In this document: positions 5,611 to 7,486 of the stretch, piece by piece
How positions within the stretch are numbered: the first letter of the stretch is position 1
How the letters are laid out: each line of letters opens with the position of its first letter
Assembly (NCBI GenBank): GCA_902462325.1
Contig: CABQBF010000133.1
Span: 1 to 7,486 of the forward strand
Reading direction: 5' to 3'
Source: an uncultured Peptococcaceae bacterium
GTDB lineage: Bacteria > Bacillota > Peptococcia > Peptococcales > Peptococcaceae
Length of the DNA: 7,486 nt
Notes under the pieces: generated by a model
Told to the model about the DNA's origin: nothing
Databases searched by the model: none
The model's input: only the letters and a program-made list of their open reading frames with translations
Position numbers and translations under genes: made by a program

Positions 5611-5752
5611 CGCAATAAGCGCATGAAAAGAATGTCGTTTTTTCATGCAAATATTTCTTTGACTGCCCTTGCAGCGGAGCGCTGCGCGGGGCTAAGGCCA
5701 TACGGACAGCCGGGTCAAATGCCGAGCGGCAACTTTGCCATTATTGATTGCG
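5611..5752 (+). ncRNA. Structured leader RNA of unknown class (candidate riboswitch or small RNA)
   Basis: About 140 bases fold by eye into a closed multi-branch structure. P1 is CGCAAT 5611-5616 with ATTGCG 5747-5752. P2 is GCATGAAAA 5621-5629 with TTTTCATGC 5640-5648, perfect. P3 is TTTGAC 5658-5663 with GTCAAA 5714-5719. P4 is TGCC-GAGC-GGCA 5720-5731, stacked directly on P3. Inside P3 are P3a (GCCC 5665-5668 with GGGC 5689-5692, capped by GCAGCG/CGCTGC 5671-5685) and P3b (GGC 5696-5698 with GCC 5709-5711, loop CATACGGACA). It begins at the predicted start of P1 transcription. The right arm of P1 is shared with the terminator-like hairpin that follows, the layout of a transcription-control switch. 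I could not match it to a known riboswitch; 6S RNA or a stand-alone small RNA are alternatives. Confidence 0.5.
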
Positions 5753-5803
5753 TTAAGAGCGCAAGTTTTATAAGTTGGTTCCTTTACAACCATTTTGTTT
5801 TTT
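5748..5803 (+). terminator. Terminator-like hairpin(s) at the end of the structured leader
   Basis: TTGCGTT (5748-5754) pairs with AGCGCAA (5758-5764), one G-T pair, followed by GTTTTAT. A second, weaker stem (TGGTT 5776-5780 with AACCA 5788-5792) is followed by a stronger T tract, TTTTGTTTTTT (5793-5803). The first stem cannot form together with P1 of the leader because both use 5748-5752. Confidence 0.4.
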
Positions 5804-5819
5804 ACATCAACTTGTGAAC

Positions 5820-5847
5820 TGGTCAATAAGAGTAGTAAAAGTATAAT
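5820..5847 (+). promoter_or_regulatory. Second sigma-A-like promoter P2 in the potA leader
   Basis: A perfect TATAAT (5842-5847) is preceded at 16 bases by TGGTCA (5820-5825), four of six matches to the -35. The start would be near 5854, giving a ~260-base leader before the potA start codon. Confidence 0.5.
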
Positions 5848-5921
5848 ATTTGCTATATAGACTCTATGAAGCCAAACTACATTGCTTTTCATCCGTTTTA
5901 TCAAAAGTGCATATCAGGCAG

Positions 5922-5990
5922 GCTGTGGTGCGCGACCGTTTTTTGATGCTGTGAGGTTGCTTTTGTAGCTGTGCGGTTGTTGATAAAATT
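5922..5990 (+). repeat. Short GCTGTG direct repeats in the leader
   Basis: GCTGTG occurs at 5922, 5948 and 5968. The last two copies continue as GAGGTTGCTTTTG and GCGGTTGTTGATA, and the first continues with a more diverged GTGCGCGACCGTTTTTTGA. The array lies just before the strong terminator. The purpose is unknown. Confidence 0.35.
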
Positions 5991-6010
5991 TAAGAAAATC
6001 GGTGTATAAC

Positions 6011-6048
6011 GCAAGTGATGGATAAAAAGTCCGTTGCTTGCTTTTTTT
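6011..6048 (+). terminator. Strong intrinsic terminator (probable attenuator) upstream of potA
   Basis: GCAAGTGATGGA (6011-6022) pairs with TCCGTTGCTTGC (6030-6041) over 12 positions, three of them G-U, with a seven-base loop. It is followed at once by seven T (6042-6048). It lies 68 bases before the potA start and points toward it. I see no promoter between it and potA, so expression should require read-through. It could instead end a separate small RNA made from P2. Confidence 0.8.
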
Positions 6049-6116
6049 ATGCAAAAGACAGAGATGGGATGATAGGAAAGGCTACAGGTTTGAAAAAAAA
6101 GGGGATGGGAAAGACC

Positions 6117-7460
6117 ATGAAAAAGCTGATTCAATTTAAAAACATTGTGAAGGAATTTGATGGACAGCTTGTCTTAAAAGGGATTAATTTAGATATTTAT
6201 GAAAATGAGTTTGTAACGCTGCTGGGGCCCAGCGGCTGTGGGAAAACAACCTTGCTGCGTATTTTGGGCGGCTTTCTGACGCCCGATGAAGGGCAGGTTT
6301 TGTTTGACGGTGAGGATATCGGTCAACTGCCGCCCTATAAACGGGAAATCAATACGGTGTTCCAGAAATATGCACTGTTTCCCCACATGAATGTATATGA
6401 CAACGTAGCTTTTGGTCTGAAAATTAAAAAAGAGCCGAAAGACGTCATAGAGCAAAAGGTAAAACGGATGCTGAAGCTGGTAGGACTGGAAGAATACGGG
6501 CAGCGCCGGGTTACGGAAATGTCCGGCGGGCAGCAGCAGCGGGTAGCCATTGCCCGGGCATTGGTCAACGAACCGTCGGTGCTGCTGCTGGATGAACCGC
6601 TGGGCGCATTGGATTTGAAGCTGCGCAAAGAGATGCAGCATGAACTGAAAAAAATTCAGCAGGAGGTCGGGATCACCTTTATATTTGTCACCCACGACCA
6701 GGAAGAAGCGCTGACCATGAGCGATAAAATTGTGGTCATGAAGGACGGCGAAATTCAGCAGATTGGCACGCCAACCGATATTTACAACGAGCCGGCCAAC
6801 GAATATGTGGCCCGTTTTATCGGCGAAAGCAATATCATTGACGGCGTGATGGTGCAGGATAAAGAAGTTATTTTTGAAGATAAGCATTTTGCCTGTCTGG
6901 ACGGCGGCTTTGCGCCCAATGAAAAAGTGGATGTGGTTATTCGGCCTGAGGATTTGGACATTGTGCCGAAAGAGCAGGGCAAGCTGAAGGGCGTGGTGAA
7001 ATCGGTGCTGTTTAAGGGCGTTCACTATGAAACCATCGTGGAAACCCGCTCCGGTACCAGTATTACCGTAACTATGCACGTGTCGGAGGGCAAACCGGTG
7101 GTCAACACCGAAGCCAAAGAAAAAATGAGCGCCAACGATTTTTATCTGGATTTGGAGGATATTGCCGAATTGAACGACGCCGACATTATCGCCCGCGCCG
7201 ACGCGCAGGCCTGGGATGCGGAAACGGAGGACTGGATTTCTATTCATAAGGTGGAATACCAGATTGAGCCCAAAATCGGTACTTATCCGGTGACTTTTTC
7301 CACCAAAGCGGGCACCATGGTTTCGGCCCAGATGTTTGTGCGGGAGGCCAACCGCATTGCCAGCAAAGAATATGAGGAAGAAATTTATGCGGTGAACTTC
7401 TTTAAAAAAGTGGATGAAATCAAAGAGAGCATGGCGCTGGATACTGATTTGCGCACCTAA
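6117..7460 (+). CDS. potA: Spermidine/putrescine-type ABC transporter ATP-binding protein with duplicated C-terminal extension
   Basis: A 447-residue ATPase that powers import through a PotBC-type permease, probably of polyamines. The ABC domain (1-~235) is complete: Walker A GPSGCGKT 37-44, Q-loop Q83, signature SGGQQ 136-140, Walker B VLLLDEP 155-161, H-loop H193. A TOBE-like regulatory domain follows (IRPEDLDIVP ~275-284, SVLFKGVHYE 296-305). Usual PotA length is ~350-380. Here an extra tail contains two gapless copies of one unit, 304-361 and 390-447, 86 residues apart, with about 15 of 58 identities, joined by an acidic linker (AQAWDAETEDW). The second copy ends exactly at the stop. ATG 6117 is chosen because family members begin KKLIQFKNIVKEF; AAGGGGA (6099) and GGGAAAG (6107) precede it. 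The in-frame GTG 6015 lies inside the terminator. Substrate could also be another cation or small solute. The last 26 bases of the window hold no recognisable gene start. Confidence 0.9.
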   Translation: MKKLIQFKNIVKEFDGQLVLKGINLDIYENEFVTLLGPSGCGKTTLLRILGGFLTPDEGQVLFDGEDIGQLPPYKREINTVFQKYALFPHMNVYDNVAFGLKIKKEPKDVIEQKVKRMLKLVGLEEYGQRRVTEMSGGQQQRVAIARALVNEPSVLLLDEPLGALDLKLRKEMQHELKKIQQEVGITFIFVTHDQEEALTMSDKIVVMKDGEIQQIGTPTDIYNEPANEYVARFIGESNIIDGVMVQDKEVIFEDKHFACLDGGFAPNEKVDVVIRPEDLDIVPKEQGKLKGVVKSVLFKGVHYETIVETRSGTSITVTMHVSEGKPVVNTEAKEKMSANDFYLDLEDIAELNDADIIARADAQAWDAETEDWISIHKVEYQIEPKIGTYPVTFSTKAGTMVSAQMFVREANRIASKEYEEEIYAVNFFKKVDEIKESMALDTDLRT

Positions 7461-7486
7461 TCTTGTCGTCAACCAGATGGTGCAGC

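Noticed and set aside
5680..5724. Similarity of GGGGCTAAGG...GGACAGCCGGGT to the 3' half of c-di-GMP-I (GEMM) riboswitches, and of AGCCGGG/GCGGCAAC to NiCo riboswitches
   Set aside because: The 5' GEMM core (GCACAGGGCAAACC and GACGCAAAGC) and the NiCo GGGACAG segment are absent, so neither fold can be completed. A covariance-model scan would settle it.
5692..5904. Minus-strand 70-codon frame with a leucine-rich hydrophobic stretch, like a small membrane peptide
   Set aside because: It starts at TTG without a ribosome site and overlaps the structured leader and promoter P2 in antisense; coding evidence is lacking.
5866..5946. 26-codon frame that could encode a leader peptide for attenuation
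   Set aside because: No Shine-Dalgarno, no run of a regulatory amino acid, and no clear coupling to the terminator.
6015..6116. Upstream GTG start that would add 34 residues to PotA
   Set aside because: It lies inside the terminator stem, has no Shine-Dalgarno, and the extra residues are not part of the family.
6189..7472. 427-codon open frame antisense to potA
   Set aside because: It is a shadow of the GC-patterned potA codons; the translation is His/Phe-rich low-quality sequence with no family signature.
1..7486. Search for mobile elements, phage genes, CRISPR arrays, tRNAs and toxin-antitoxin pairs
   Set aside because: No transposase or integrase motifs, no regularly spaced identical repeats with unique spacers, no tRNA cloverleaf, and no small paired genes were found.

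Overview
The window looks like ordinary chromosome of an endospore-forming, low-to-mid GC Firmicute. Clostridia or sporulating Negativicutes are my best guesses, from protein style and signals only. The reasons are strong purine-rich Shine-Dalgarno sites, sigma-A promoters with near-consensus boxes, compact T-tailed terminators, a copper-amine-oxidase-N-like wall or surface protein, a YlxY/PdaB-like NodB protein next to a DacF-like DD-carboxypeptidase and a YmxG-type M16 peptidase, and two promoters that fit the Bacillus sporulation sigma-E and sigma-K consensus. No transposase, integrase, phage gene, tRNA, rRNA or CRISPR array was seen.

Left part (1-3675, all + strand): the tail of a surface-type protein ends at 119 and is closed by a strong terminator (181-214). 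A gene-free stretch of almost 590 bases follows. It holds two diverged copies of a ~100-base repeat 133-136 bases apart, several hairpins, a possible three-way-junction structure, an A-rich short repeat and a sigma-E-like promoter. Then comes a three-gene block: a membrane-anchored NodB-fold protein with altered catalytic motifs, a secreted D-Ala-D-Ala carboxypeptidase overlapping it by 4 bases, and an M16 zinc peptidase 36 bases further on. The first two belong to peptidoglycan remodelling and, with the promoter, suggest a role in spore envelope construction.

Middle (3676-5403, - strand): a 173-residue protein of unknown function has a consensus sigma-K-like promoter and a perfect Shine-Dalgarno, and may be a late sporulation protein. 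Upstream of it lie a ~310-base gap and the terminator of a HisJ-family PHP phosphoesterase, which has its own sigma-A promoter.

Right part (5404-7486, + strand): a long leader precedes a PotA-type ABC transporter ATPase. It contains two sigma-A-like promoters, a compact multi-helix RNA whose closing stem is mutually exclusive with a terminator-like hairpin, and a second, very convincing intrinsic terminator only 68 bases before the start codon with no promoter seen after it. This suggests expression controlled by attenuation. The ATPase has a C-terminal extension made of two diverged copies of one ~58-residue unit. Permease and binding-protein genes probably lie beyond the window edge.

The observations most worth follow-up are the attenuated leader with its unassigned structured RNA, the duplicated PotA tail, the orphan sigma-K-like gene, and the paired intergenic repeat. 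All are read by eye; no homology search or folding program was run.
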